64,000 nt of DNA from Eumeta japonica. Taxonomy: Eukaryota > Arthropoda > Insecta > Lepidoptera > Psychidae. The translations under genes were made by a program, and so were the position numbers. The notes beneath the pieces were generated by a model. The model was not told where the DNA came from. It was given only the letters and a program-made list of their open reading frames with translations, and ran no database searches. The stretch is taken from contig BGZK01000152.1 of NCBI GenBank assembly GCA_005406025.1, positions 62,001-126,000 of the forward strand, written 5' to 3'. The first letter of the stretch is position 1. Every line of letters starts with the position of its first letter. Of the stretch, positions 1 to 10,504 are shown piece by piece.

Positions 1-2
1 TG

Positions 3-1745
3 CAAACACTTACTATAGACACAGCGGCAAATAAATCAGGAACAGAAGGGAATAGTAATGTCATCGAGAGTAATATCGAAGACGCATTAATCTTCACCAC
101 TTCTAGCACACATACAGAAAATCTTGAGAATGATGTTACAAACCATGAGCTTCTTCAAACTAAAGCGGATAGTGAAGATTTATCTGAAGAAAATCACGAG
201 AACCAGGCGGAGACTTTAGGAAAAATAAAAATAAAGCAATTCGCTTCTTTGTCTGAAAGTTTTCCTGAAGTAAAGGATGTTCCCGAAAGACATAATATAG
301 GTAAGACTTCCATTTTGTCCGATCTAATGGAAATGTCTGGAATCTCTTCTGAGGATGTACTCGTGAGCCCTGAAAAATGTGTATCCACATCTCAGCTAAG
401 TGTATTTAAAAATACAGAATCATTACAAATTCCACAAACTGTCAATCAGGATGATACAGAATTATCTTCAATGTTAAAGTCAAATGACGGACTTAAGAAA
501 GTACAAACCGTGCCTATTAGGATATTAACATCAGTGATATATGAAGATTCTACCGATCATGATTATAGCATTGAGAGTACTGATAAAATGCAAAGGCTAG
601 TCCCTATCCAAAAACCTCGTATAATTTACCAAGTCCAAAAGCAATTGACACATCCACATTCGGTTATAGATGTGGATAGTGACGACGAAGCAAAAATTAT
701 GCCGACAGTCAATCGAACCTCCAATATTCAAGTAAAAAAGGGTACAAGATTTAAAAAATCAGCAGAAAACAATTTGACTACAATTATTGTAGAGAAAAAA
801 ACGCCATCAATTTTATGCCATTCACGAAGTAATAGTATAAGATCGAAAATTGTTTATGAAGAACAAAGCCAGAAAAAAGTAGATATTCAAAACAAATTAG
901 CGAAAAAAAGAAAAAGAAAGGATTGTCTGAAACAGAAAGCAAAAGTAGAAGCCAAAATAGATCTCCTTGATTCAGATGCACCTATGGAAGAAGAATATTT
1001 AGTGGATAGCTTTGATTCCGATTCAGATATGTCGCAAAAGAACACAAGAACAAAGCATAAACAAAGAACTCGCACAGGAAAAAGAAACATAGATTTGTAC
1101 AATTCCTCTTCAAATGAATCTATGAGTATAAGCACAAACTTAGATTCGTGTGACTCCTCTTCATTTGAGAAATATTTATACACCACTGGAGATAGTGAAG
1201 CAGAAGAGAGTAATGATTCCTCTATATTTACAATGGGCGAACCTAATAGACAAAAAACAAAAGTAGATGCAGATTGTTATTCATTTTCAAATACAAAACC
1301 CAAAAGCAAGAGAACAAAAGAGGAAATGAAGACTCGAAATATTGATTCTACTTCATCAAGGAAAATTCAACTAAATAGAAAACAGAAAAAAAAGGAGGTT
1401 AATGATAAAGCACCATTTGGAACAACTAAAGATTGCGCAGAGAAAAGAAAAAGACAAGCAGATGAGAATCTTTCTCGATTTATTACATTTAAAAATAGGA
1501 AGGAAAAAGGGAAAATAGAAACCAATGTCGACTCTTCACCACTTTCTGTTCTCAAATTGGATACAGAAAATAATAGTAATATTGTAGATACTGATTCTTC
1601 TGATGATGAACCTTTAGCAAAAAAAATTTTACGGAAAGAAACTCAACGAAAATCAAATTCTAAAAGTGATGACGATATTAATATAGAACAAATTGCCAAT
1701 GATGTTAAAGAATCAGTCGAAAACAACACCAGTGAAAATTTATAA
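3..1745 (+). CDS. 3' end of an unidentified Ser/Lys-rich nuclear-type protein (5' partial)
   Basis: The frame is open from the left edge of the window to a TAA at 1743-1745, giving about 580 residues. The true start lies to the left; the first Met-like codon inside the window has no special claim to be a start. The protein is low in complexity, with acidic Ser/Asp clusters (VDSDDE, SFDSDSD, DTDSSDDEP) alternating with basic patches (KKRKRK, KSKRTKEE, NRKQKKKE) that look like nuclear localisation signals. There are no transmembrane segments and no fold I recognise. The SDDE-type patches suggest casein-kinase-2 sites and chromatin or nuclear-scaffold proteins, which is inference only. Its codon use and intact frame set it apart from the transposon ORFs elsewhere, so I take it as a host gene's last exon. 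I do not assign an identity. Confidence 0.75.
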   Translation, partial: QTLTIDTAANKSGTEGNSNVIESNIEDALIFTTSSTHTENLENDVTNHELLQTKADSEDLSEENHENQAETLGKIKIKQFASLSESFPEVKDVPERHNIGKTSILSDLMEMSGISSEDVLVSPEKCVSTSQLSVFKNTESLQIPQTVNQDDTELSSMLKSNDGLKKVQTVPIRILTSVIYEDSTDHDYSIESTDKMQRLVPIQKPRIIYQVQKQLTHPHSVIDVDSDDEAKIMPTVNRTSNIQVKKGTRFKKSAENNLTTIIVEKKTPSILCHSRSNSIRSKIVYEEQSQKKVDIQNKLAKKRKRKDCLKQKAKVEAKIDLLDSDAPMEEEYLVDSFDSDSDMSQKNTRTKHKQRTRTGKRNIDLYNSSSNESMSISTNLDSCDSSSFEKYLYTTGDSEAEESNDSSIFTMGEPNRQKTKVDADCYSFSNTKPKSKRTKEEMKTRNIDSTSSRKIQLNRKQKKKEVNDKAPFGTTKDCAEKRKRQADENLSRFITFKNRKEKGKIETNVDSSPLSVLKLDTENNSNIVDTDSSDDEPLAKKILRKETQRKSNSKSDDDINIEQIANDVKESVENNTSENL

Positions 1746-3671
1746 CAATAAAAGAAAACATTGAAAGCATCGTGAATGATAGTGCAGTATGTGATTTGAT
1801 ATTTAAAGAAACAGTAACAAAGGCAAATAATATGAAAATAAAACTTTTTACAAAGAGGTTATTGGTAAGAAAAATCTCTACTACTGTGATATTATTTATC
1901 TATCCACATAAATTAGTTTATACATTAACAATTCTTGTGATTTTAAAGTCAATGGTCGGTTACGAGAAAGTTTGTTATTATTAAATATATCGTTATATAA
2001 ATATGTATACTGTTAAAAGCACCTCGAAATGTCGCTATCGGAATTCAATTTGCAATTAAAATTATATTCTCATTTTTTCATTCATGTTTTGTTTTTGGCT
2101 CAAGTGCTTGTGTCTAAAGGTTTCTGCATAGTCTTACACTGCCATGTTCGCCGGTAATTTAATATATTTTCTACTCTAGAGACCTGTGTTCTGCTGTTTG
2201 CTTGCATTTTATTTTTGTACCTATTCCACATAAAAATGTTATTGATAATTAGTTAGGCCAAACTTCCATAAATCAGGATTGTCGGGAATAATGCCCCATC
2301 ATGATGTAGTAAATTCAAAAATATTCTAGGTTGTGTCAAAACACAATAAATACTAATTTTTTTCAATCAATTTCTGCATCAAAATCAAATAAATCCTCTT
2401 ATAACTTTCGATAAATTGTATCTTTACTAAAAAAAGATTGGTTATGACTATTGAAATACTTTTTTGCATTCCATTTATGTGAAAATTATTATTTTACTAC
2501 ATGGTTCAACAATTAATCGATTTTATTTACATTCTGAAAAAAAGAAAAAATTCTGTTTTTACTTTGTCATTACCTTATGCAAACATCTTTTTAGATTATA
2601 GTGATTTTACATCATTAGTAAACCTATCAAAACCAAACCAAAATTTACGACCAATTTACCCACGTCCAGTAATTTAGGGTAAAGTTAAAGTAAACAACTT
2701 TAATCATAGAAAATATCGTAGTAAACTGTTTGGTTTTGTATGTTAAACTTATCGGAAATATATTGCTTAAATATTCTACTAAATAAAGTCCTTAAATAAA
2801 AATTCACTAAACAATCGTCAAGATGCATATAATACAGACGCACCCGCTTATAAGTTAGTTATGTTTATACGGTTTGTTTTCCTTTATCGCCATCTTTAAA
2901 TTTATATTAAACTATGAAAAACTCATAGTTTTAATCCCTTAAAAAATACAGCTCTTTCGTTTAATACAAAATATTGTCGGATTTGACATGAATATAATAA
3001 AAATTACAAATGGCCATTATAAATACATTTGATAAGGGCTCATGTCATAAATAGGACATCGTAAAACATACCTTTATTTTATAAAATGGTTGAATTAGCA
3101 CTCATTTTCTTAATAAGCGCCACCTGTTGTACAATATTAATATTGAAGGCGTCTAACTGGTTTTATTTAATTATTTTAAGCAGTATTTATTTAATTAATT
3201 AATTAATATACTTTTTAATTATATAATAGTTATTTAAATACGAAAATAACGTGACAAGTACTGTGAATCCAAAAGATACTGTTTCATTTCGAATGAAAGT
3301 CTTATTTTAATTTTTTGTGTAAATGTGCATTTGTTAATTTATTAATTTATAAATGCTTTTGTAAATATGTTATAATTTTTTTTTTGTTAATTAGACTAAG
3401 TATAGTATTATTTAGTAAGTACTTCACAATGTAAATATTTGTTAGGGATTATTTAGAGGATATTGATTCCTGAAGATTACTTTGAAAATAAGTTTTATTT
3501 TTAATGCCTGATTCTAATGTTGATATTGAATGTGTACTATTATTTTTATTGATCTCAATTGCAATTCTTGGAAATTCATAAATGGCATATCACATGACTT
3601 ACATAAACCCTGGAAATCCATTGATATTACTGAGAATTTATATATATGTAATATGTGTTCATTTGCCATGC
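1746..3671. other. AT-rich 3' flank, no gene seen
   Basis: This stretch follows the stop codon at 1745 and probably includes the 3' UTR. A 70-codon frame at 1772-1984 lacks any recognisable motif and I do not call it. A (TTAA)n-like run lies near 3190-3210. Nothing else could be supported. Confidence 0.5.
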
Positions 3672-3679
3672 CTTATATT

Positions 3680-3826
3680 CATGGGCGCCGGCACACTTAT
3701 TTTCAGGGGGGTGCATATTAAAACTATATGTTTTATTTATTTATTTTTCGGAGTGTTTTCTTCCTAAGTAGGAAAAACCAGGAGGGTGCAAGTGCACCCC
3801 CTTGCACCCCCCTCGCGGCGCCTATG
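3680..3826. mobile_element. hAT-type MITE, 147 bp, with perfect 8-bp target duplication
   Basis: The ends form an inverted repeat of the form CAT(A/G)GGCGCCG followed by a G-rich GGGGGGTGCA block. The sequence CTTATATT stands directly on both sides (3672-3679 and 3827-3834), an exact 8-bp target-site duplication as made by hAT transposases. The element is GC-rich at its ends in an otherwise AT-rich region and encodes nothing. It is therefore a non-autonomous miniature element mobilised in trans. The terminal C-rich blocks near 3790-3815 repeat a TGCACCCCC motif, which may be a subterminal transposase-binding array. Confidence 0.85.
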
Positions 3827-3834
3827 CTTATATT

Positions 3835-6550
3835 ATAGTTGTTGGAAAATTTATTCACACTAAAATTGACATCAAATGGTTTTCTTACCCAATAATTTTT
3901 AATTTTATTATACTATCACATTTTTTTTCTAAAAACTTTATAAAAGTAATAACTAAAGGTTATTTGTATAGAATCTATTTCATTTTATTGTTTTTTTTTT
4001 CAAATACATTAAATATGAATTTAAGTCTTGGTATGCATACATACATTAAAGTTGTACATTTTCTTATATCGAAATGAGTGACAACTTTTCACATTTATAT
4101 GTATCATAGGCAACCTTTCGTATGATGTATCATAATGATAGTCAATAGCAAAATCGTTAATTGTTTAAAGGAAGGTTTAGGGACCGTCAATTGATTAAAT
4201 ATTAACATCTGTAAAACAAATAAAGAGGCAAACATCGACTAAAAACATATACTTATGTATTCAGTTAACAACTATAGATGTACATGTCTACTTGTATAAA
4301 CAATGTGTTAGATGAGTAGCTGACTAAAGTGAATGCTGGCAGTTTTCTTCTTAAATATGTAGTTAAAATGTAATAATTCCTGATACAGATTATTATTATT
4401 ATAGAAAGGGGCCCATGGATTATATAAAAAATGTCTAAATACTTTAATTTTTGGAATTAAAACGATTAAGCTGCATTTAGACTACCAAGCACACCCAATT
4501 TATCTGAGAATAGCCGTCCAAAAATTAAATTTAATGTGTTGCAATATAAATAAAAGAGTTTTTATATGTCACTTTGCGAATTGTATCCTATTACGGGTAG
4601 ATAGCATTAGAAATAGTGTTAGTTATAGTGTTTTTATTTTATCTATGATAGATATATTTAAAGAAAAAATCTCTTTTCCATTTCTTTTTATACCAGAAGA
4701 TAACTTTATTAAACTTGCAATAATTAAACGGCTTTTTTTAATTCCCACAAATTATTTTACCACTTGGTAGTCCAAATGGAGCCCTGTCATATTATGTATA
4801 CATGGATATTATTATTTTCTAGCTTATGTATTTATGATAGATAGTTAGAAAAAAGAAACAGGGTTGTCATTTGCAAACCACGAAACGTTAGTTACCATTA
4901 TAAAAATTTATTAATTTTACAGAACTCTTTATTAGAATAAAATGTCTAACATTTTCATAACAAATATTTTCTCCAGTGTGCCATTGGCAAAGGGATATAA
5001 AGGTACTACAGAAAAAAATAAATTTGAAACAAGGAATGAAAGTTAATACAGTTACTTTAAAGTTATCATCTCAAATAGATGTACTTTACAAACTAGAGGA
5101 AATGGCTGTGATTTATAGAATAACTTACCTATAATACATTAAATATACAAAAAAAAATAATTAAATATAAAAAAAAACATTACGCCTGTGTGGCAGAAAT
5201 TACAAGACACCACGCTTTTTTCTTAATTACGCCGTTATTATGGACGTAGCATAAACGGTACATAAACAAAAAAAATACTTTTGTTTCCGTGTAAAAACTT
5301 CGTTAGTTTTATGATTATTCGAAAGGTGTCGTAAGAAATATTTAAATATTGGTGTGCTAAATACTGAAGATGTTTGTGGTACTCGATTGTATACAGGATA
5401 TCAATTTCGGAAACCATTTTAGATTCACTGTGTGGAAGGAAGGAATTGTGCTTATTTTCATCCATATGAAATTGTACCTATGTCTAGATTCATAAGATAC
5501 ATATGGGTTTATGTGAATAAATGTTTGAATTTAAATGTAAGTTGAATCATTTAATTTTATCATTTATCACCTGCATTGACCTAATTAGTTTATTTCCTCA
5601 TTTCCCATTTTTTCCCCAAAATACCGGAGTCCTGGTTATTTCAAAACTTCAACTTCTTCGTTTACAAAAAAAATGAAATTTAAATAATAGAAAGAAATCT
5701 CCCGATTGACTAAACAGATTGAACTAAAAACTAAATATGTATATAGGTTTCATGACATTCTTAAAAAGTGTTTTGTTTCTAAAATTTCTTTTTTTACCCT
5801 ATTCGAAAAACAAGAATTACTTTTTTGCTCAAATTATAAATTTATTCATACGTGTTAAGCCGTAATTTTTTAAATTTAAGGTATATCTTCTATCGTAGTT
5901 TGTACCTACCAAAATACATTTTACCCTCAAAAGAGCAGTAAGCTTTTCGACAATATAAAAAAGTTTAAAATAGTAAACAATAAATTACTAATTATAAATA
6001 TTAATTTTAATCAAGATTTTTAGGAACCTCTTAATATAAAACTCAATATATTTTCATATAAAAAAAAAAAAATATTTTTTTTGCTCGGACATTCACACTA
6101 ATAGAAGACTTGCATAAAGATCGATAGATTGCAGAAATCAAAGAATTTACAAATTCTTTAGTAGAAACATTGATTTTCATTCTGGTATATTGATGTTTTG
6201 ATATGATATGTGAAAAGATATGTAAAAATCCGTAACCAAATGGAGATCTGTGGTTCCTGTCTACCCTCCTGGGAAAGGCGTGCAAGAGAGTACCCAGTTT
6301 TTGGCCCGGGAGGAGAAGGCGCACACAACGCACAACACAAAAACATTGGACTTCTACAGGAAATATTCGAGTACATGTAGCTGTGTAGTGTAAGGGATAA
6401 CCTAGCAGTATTAAAGTATCGGGCGCACCCAGGATATGCTTGTCGGTTTCGGGTGGTTGAAAATCGATTTTCTTTTTTAATATTCCACCGTTTTGGTCGC
6501 CATAAGATTTTCTAGGGCGACCGTTACGTAGTATAACTACATTCGCTCCG
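3835..6550. other. AT-rich intergenic DNA, no gene seen
   Basis: Several short frames occur here (for example 4534-4770 on + and 6043-6376 on -) but none has a motif, a sensible composition or a start context. There are A/T homopolymers and an ATT-type microsatellite near 4390-4402. Confidence 0.5.
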
Positions 6551-6559
6551 TAAATTCGT

Positions 6560-7085
6560 TTTGTCAGTCAATTTTCATTCATCCTTTGCAGACTGCAATT
6601 TTCCTGCTACAACTACTACACCACTACCTTAGACCATACTATTCTCTGACATCACTGTTTCTACATTTATCTTGTAAAACACTCACTACACATAACACGT
6701 TGGGATCCCTGGTGGAAATATTTATTTATAGTCCGAAACCTCAGAGATTATTTGACTTTTTTAGAGTTTTTCGGACTTAAAATGTTATTAAGTCCGAAAA
6801 AGTCTGAAAAAGTCAAATATTCTCTGAGATTTCGGACTATAAATAAATATTTCCACCAGGGATAACATCTCTACTACATTGATTTTATTTTCATTTTTCG
6901 TCTGCCACACCAAACTTCCGCTACCAAAACTTATATCCGAGTACAAATAGAAAATATTTAAGGACATCCATAGTTTAATAAATTGGTGATTTTTTTCTGA
7001 TTATAATTTAAAGTTTTTTAACTGCGTCTTCTATAGTTCTATGTATAAGATTGACTTCATACTGTTGTAGTTTATAAGTACTTAA
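6560..7085 (-). pseudogene. Decayed duplicate of the FARS2 last exon and its downstream flank
   Basis: The segment at about 6880-7085 aligns by eye with 10395-10590, which contains the FARS2 stop codon and final exon. Shared stretches include the run reading GCGTCTTCTATAG, AAGATTGACTTCAT and the flank AGTTTAATAAATT. Weaker similarity extends leftwards to about 6560, matching about 10230 onwards. The copy has lost the stop codon and the coding frame, and it ends within the exon at about 7085, where an unrelated repeat starts. A foldback element (6705-6863) interrupts it; the original at about 10373 is uninterrupted and shows the empty site. This is a segmental duplicate, not a retrocopy, because it carries downstream genomic flank. 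Direct visual alignment supports the duplication; its exact limits are approximate. Confidence 0.7.
6705..6863. repeat. Foldback (MITE-like) hairpin, 159 bp
   Basis: The sequence ATCCCTGGTGGAAATATTTA at the left end is repeated in inverse orientation at the right end. The inverted arms run nearly the whole length, broken by a few mismatches, around a centre near 6781. In the FARS2-flank original at about 10373 the corresponding site is uninterrupted (GGGAT followed by CATCTC), so this is an insertion. If the arms begin with CCCTGG, the flanking duplication is only the dinucleotide AT. The element carries no coding capacity. Confidence 0.75.
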
Positions 7086-7480
7086 CTAACTTTTGCCCGC
7101 GGTTCCACCCCCCGTAGACAAAATAAATTCCTTCATCTTGTATATCACCCCATCCGGATCGCTACCTCGGTCTCGATTCTGCACTCAATGTTAATTTTTT
7201 ACATGTTCGATTTCGATAGTGGTCCTGCTTTTGATTCCGAATTTAGTTTCGAACTAAGGCGATTCGGATTTAATTCTCGATATCGGTTTCGATTTTGATC
7301 TCGGCACTGCTCATTTCAATTCCGGTTGCACTTTTCGTTCTAATTTTGATCCCATACTCGATTTCGACCTTGGCCGCGTTCTCTATTTCGATACCAGTCT
7401 CAATTTTCAATTCTCTTTAGCGTCCCGTGTGCATTTTTGATCCTGCTACCGGCCACGAATATGTTTTGGGCAAAGACGTA
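7086..7480. repeat. Dispersed-repeat fragment and degenerate TTCGAT-rich stretch
   Basis: The first 40 bases contain GCCCGCGGTTCCACCCCCCG, which resembles a consensus I associate with lepidopteran dispersed repeats (recalled, not searched). From about 7150 to 7400 the sequence repeatedly uses variants of TTCGAT, TCTCGAT and TTTCGATTTT, as in a decayed minisatellite. I can define neither period nor ends. Confidence 0.35.
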
Positions 7481-7599
7481 GCAAATGCTAGTGGTAACAA
7501 AATAAAATTTGGGCTATACTTATTACTTGGGAATGGTGTAGATTTATATGAGTGAAAGAACTTTTAGAATATTAAATGATAGAAATATGATAATTTTTT

Positions 7600-8190
7600 T
7601 TTATTCAATAATTTTCGTTAGCGCAACATATAATTAATTCCTCATTAACGGAAAAAAATGGCTTAAGTACGGAAGAGACCGCAACACTAAAAAACCTGAC
7701 CGTACAGGGTCAGGGCTATACAAAGGACGTATTCATACTTCCCAACTGAAGTTTCTCAATATTTCCTGAATGGCTAAAAATGTGTGTGGTCTGGGTGTTG
7801 TCATGGTGAAAAACCACAAGCTTTCCGTTGATCGATTCCGGCCGCTTTCTCTCTACTTCTTGCTCGAGTGTCATCAGCTGTTAGCAGTAGAGATCTGAAT
7901 TGATGGTTTAACACGGTGGAAAAAGCTCATAATGAATAATGCCTTTCCAATCCCACCGTACACATAGCATCTACTTATTGCGAGTTAATCCGGGTTGCGC
8001 TAGTCTTTGGAGCTTGCTTGTCTGTTGACCGTAATCTTTTTCCCATGTTCTTGTCGTAGGTAATCCATTTTTGATGACCAGTTATCAATTTTTTCAAAAA
8101 CGCTTCGGTTTCAATAGAAATTCGCAAATAAGTACACGATTCATTAAATTTCTTACAACCAGAGATTTTACTGCAACTTGTCAACTTATA
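7600..8190 (-). pseudogene. Dead mariner transposase fragment
   Basis: Read on the minus strand, the conceptual translation keeps mariner landmarks in the right order but in shifting frames with stops. They are FLKKLITGHQKWITYD (the family's FLxRIVTGDEKW block, with the catalytic D replaced by H), a WDWKGIIHYELFPP block, VFHHDNT (second catalytic Asp region, normally HHDNARPH), and RPLYSPDP near 7700 (normally PPYSPDLAPxDYHLF). The relic covers about the C-terminal two thirds of a 345-residue transposase. No terminal inverted repeats were located. This is an old copy that cannot be active. Confidence 0.75.
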
Positions 8191-8430
8191 AAATGTAAAA
8201 AAACTTGTTCCCCGATAATTTCAAAATGTATCAAATTTCTATGTTTGATTCATTCATTTTGGTGGATAGAAAAATGGCGGAAAACTGTTTTTACTTATTA
8301 TTATTCGTTTTTTTTAATGACATCTATGTAATGGTATCAAAACTAGCCAGATACAAATATCACAACCAAAGAAATTTTACTACAACTTTTTACTTATAAA
8401 ATATGAAAAAACCTTTTCCTTGACCAAATA
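8138..8430. repeat. Imperfect direct repeat, spacing about 210 bp
   Basis: The stretch around 8140-8215 (ending AACTTATAAAATGTAAAAAA) is repeated at about 8350-8420 with similar wording (TTTACTACAACTTTTTACTTATAAAATATG). It overlaps the start of the mariner relic. Its origin is unknown. Confidence 0.4.
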
Positions 8431-8637
8431 TTTTTTTATTCATTTCTGTAAGTAACGTAAATTTTAAGTTGCAGCTTTATTATCGGTTTTAGTTTTTTCT
8501 ACAACAGTGTTTCACCATTTTCAGCCCCTTAGCGGTTTAATTTCTAAAAATCCTTTCTTAGTGCTCATCTAAATTATAAAGGAATCTCTCTCTAAAATTT
8601 TAAGTCTATAAACTTGGGGCTGTGTGTTGATATGTCA

Positions 8638-10060
8638 TTAGACTGGCTCAAAAATATTGACTATTTTTTTTCGAAACTCCCACATAACTTTCTTGGGGGT
8701 GCAAAAATACGCCTGCGAAAAACAAGAGCTCTTAATATTGATATTTAGAGGTTGCTTATCGGGAATTTCTATTTCCCATTTAAATACACGGTAAAAGAAT
8801 TTCTTTAAATTTCTTAAACGGCTGAATAAATTGGTAGGGCCGTTAGATATTCTTGTAGGTAATTTGATGCTCTACAAAATGGTTTTCTATGATTTATTTC
8901 ATAAACTCACACCTTCTAAAGTTATTTAAAGTTAAACACATAATAAATTTATTGTTTTCTCTTAATTTTTGACAAAATTTTGAAACTTATTGCCAATTAT
9001 CACGATCTTTTTGTTAGAAATTGTTGTTCATATTTTGCTTTAAAAATAAAGATTGTATAACAATCTTTGAATCGAAAAGCTAAGTAGTTTTCTATATTAC
9101 CCGCTCATTTCTTATAATTGAAATAGTAGTTTTCAGATACTAATGACAAGACGTCATTTTTAGAAACATACTGTTTTGTATTTAGTATAGTGTAGAAATA
9201 AAATTCAATATAAACCATTTTAAACATTGTTACTAAAACAACATTATTTATATATTTTGGTGGTAAAATTATTATTACAAACATTAACTCTCATTTTTAT
9301 GTTTTTTGTTACAATCTGGAAATTTTTGACGATGTTCTTGCACAATTTGTAAAAGACATTGAAGTTGGTCCTCGTTTTAGTAAAGCAGTTACTGCATTCT
9401 GCTAATTCGTTTTTTAATGCAAGGCCTTTACAAAACTTAATATTTTTCTGGTCACTTTCTGTCTCTGGACCACATAAATACATCGACATTACGATTACAA
9501 TTTTACTCCTTCCATAAAACATCGCTTTCCTTTAATGATTTTATTTTTCACATTTTGAATCATTTTTCTTTCGGTTTCTGCAGGAACATTATCGTTAAAC
9601 AAAGCTAAAGTCGCCAGTTCTTCATATTTTTCAAAGAAAATAATAATCTAAATATTTCTGATAAAAATATTATGATAATCGGCGATAAGTTTCAAAACTT
9701 TGCCAAGAATGAAAAAAAAGCAAAATGATAAACCTATAATGTGTTCAACTTAAACCTAGTATAACTTTTGAGAGTGATTAATTAAAAAAAAATCATTCAT
9801 TCAGCAACCTTTTTGTAGAGCGTCAAATTCCCTACAAAAATATCTAACGGTCTTACCAATTCATTCAGCCATTTAAAAATTATAAAATTCGAAATTTTAA
9901 AGTAATTCTTTTACCGTGTTATTTAAGTGGGAAATAGAAATACGCGAAAAACCACCTCTAAATATTAAGAGTTCTGCTTTTCACAGGTGTCTTTTTTACA
10001 TCTCCCTGAAAATTTTTACGAGGTTAAAAAAAAAAAATCGATGTTTTTGAACCAGCCTAA
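8638..10060. mobile_element. Old non-autonomous DNA element with about 400-bp inverted ends
   Basis: The left end TTAG(A)CTGGCTCAAAAA matches the inverse of the right end TTTTTGAACCAGCCTAA. The similarity continues inward for about 400 bases on each side (8638-9045 against about 9650-10060) with roughly 30% divergence and indels. Shared blocks include the one around CTCTACAAAA and GAAACTTAT(T/C)GCC. A TA dinucleotide flanks both ends if the outer T is excluded, but I see no longer target duplication. The interior (about 9050-9640) holds a 92-codon minus-strand frame with no recognisable motif. The superfamily is undetermined. Confidence 0.65.
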
Positions 10061-10504
10061 TATATATATAAACATACTCATGCCATGTTAGTAGATACCG
10101 TAGATATCCACACGGTAAGATCCTTCCATATATTACTGGTGTTTATCAATTGTTTCATGAAAGTTCATCGGTTTTGAAAAATTTGGCCCTGTTTTAATAT
10201 GACACCAGTTTAGCCTGCATAGTTTTAGTTTGACCAGTGTATTTTCATTCAATGGTTTCTGGACGACCAAACCATTGCGACATTCCTTTCTCTACTTCAG
10301 TCTTCTATCAATCCACACTTTTTTTGACGTTATTATTCCTATACCTTCAAACACCCTTTGCACATACCACACAGGGATCGCATCTCCCTTACATTGATTC
10401 TACTTCCATTTTTCTTCTGCCACACCCTACTTCCACTACCAAAAATTATAATCTATAAATACAAAACCATTACAGATATCAACAGTTTAATAAATTAGTG
10501 GTTT

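Noticed and set aside
1772..1984. 70-codon plus-strand ORF
   Set aside because: It lies in the 3' flank of the first gene, has AT-driven hydrophobic composition and no motif or relative.
6043..6376. Overlapping minus-strand ORFs with a Pro/Gly-rich segment
   Set aside because: No family pattern, mixed with A-run artefacts; probably chance frames.
9244..9522. 92-codon ORF inside the long-inverted-repeat element
   Set aside because: It has several cysteines but no spacing that fits a known finger; not enough to call a gene.
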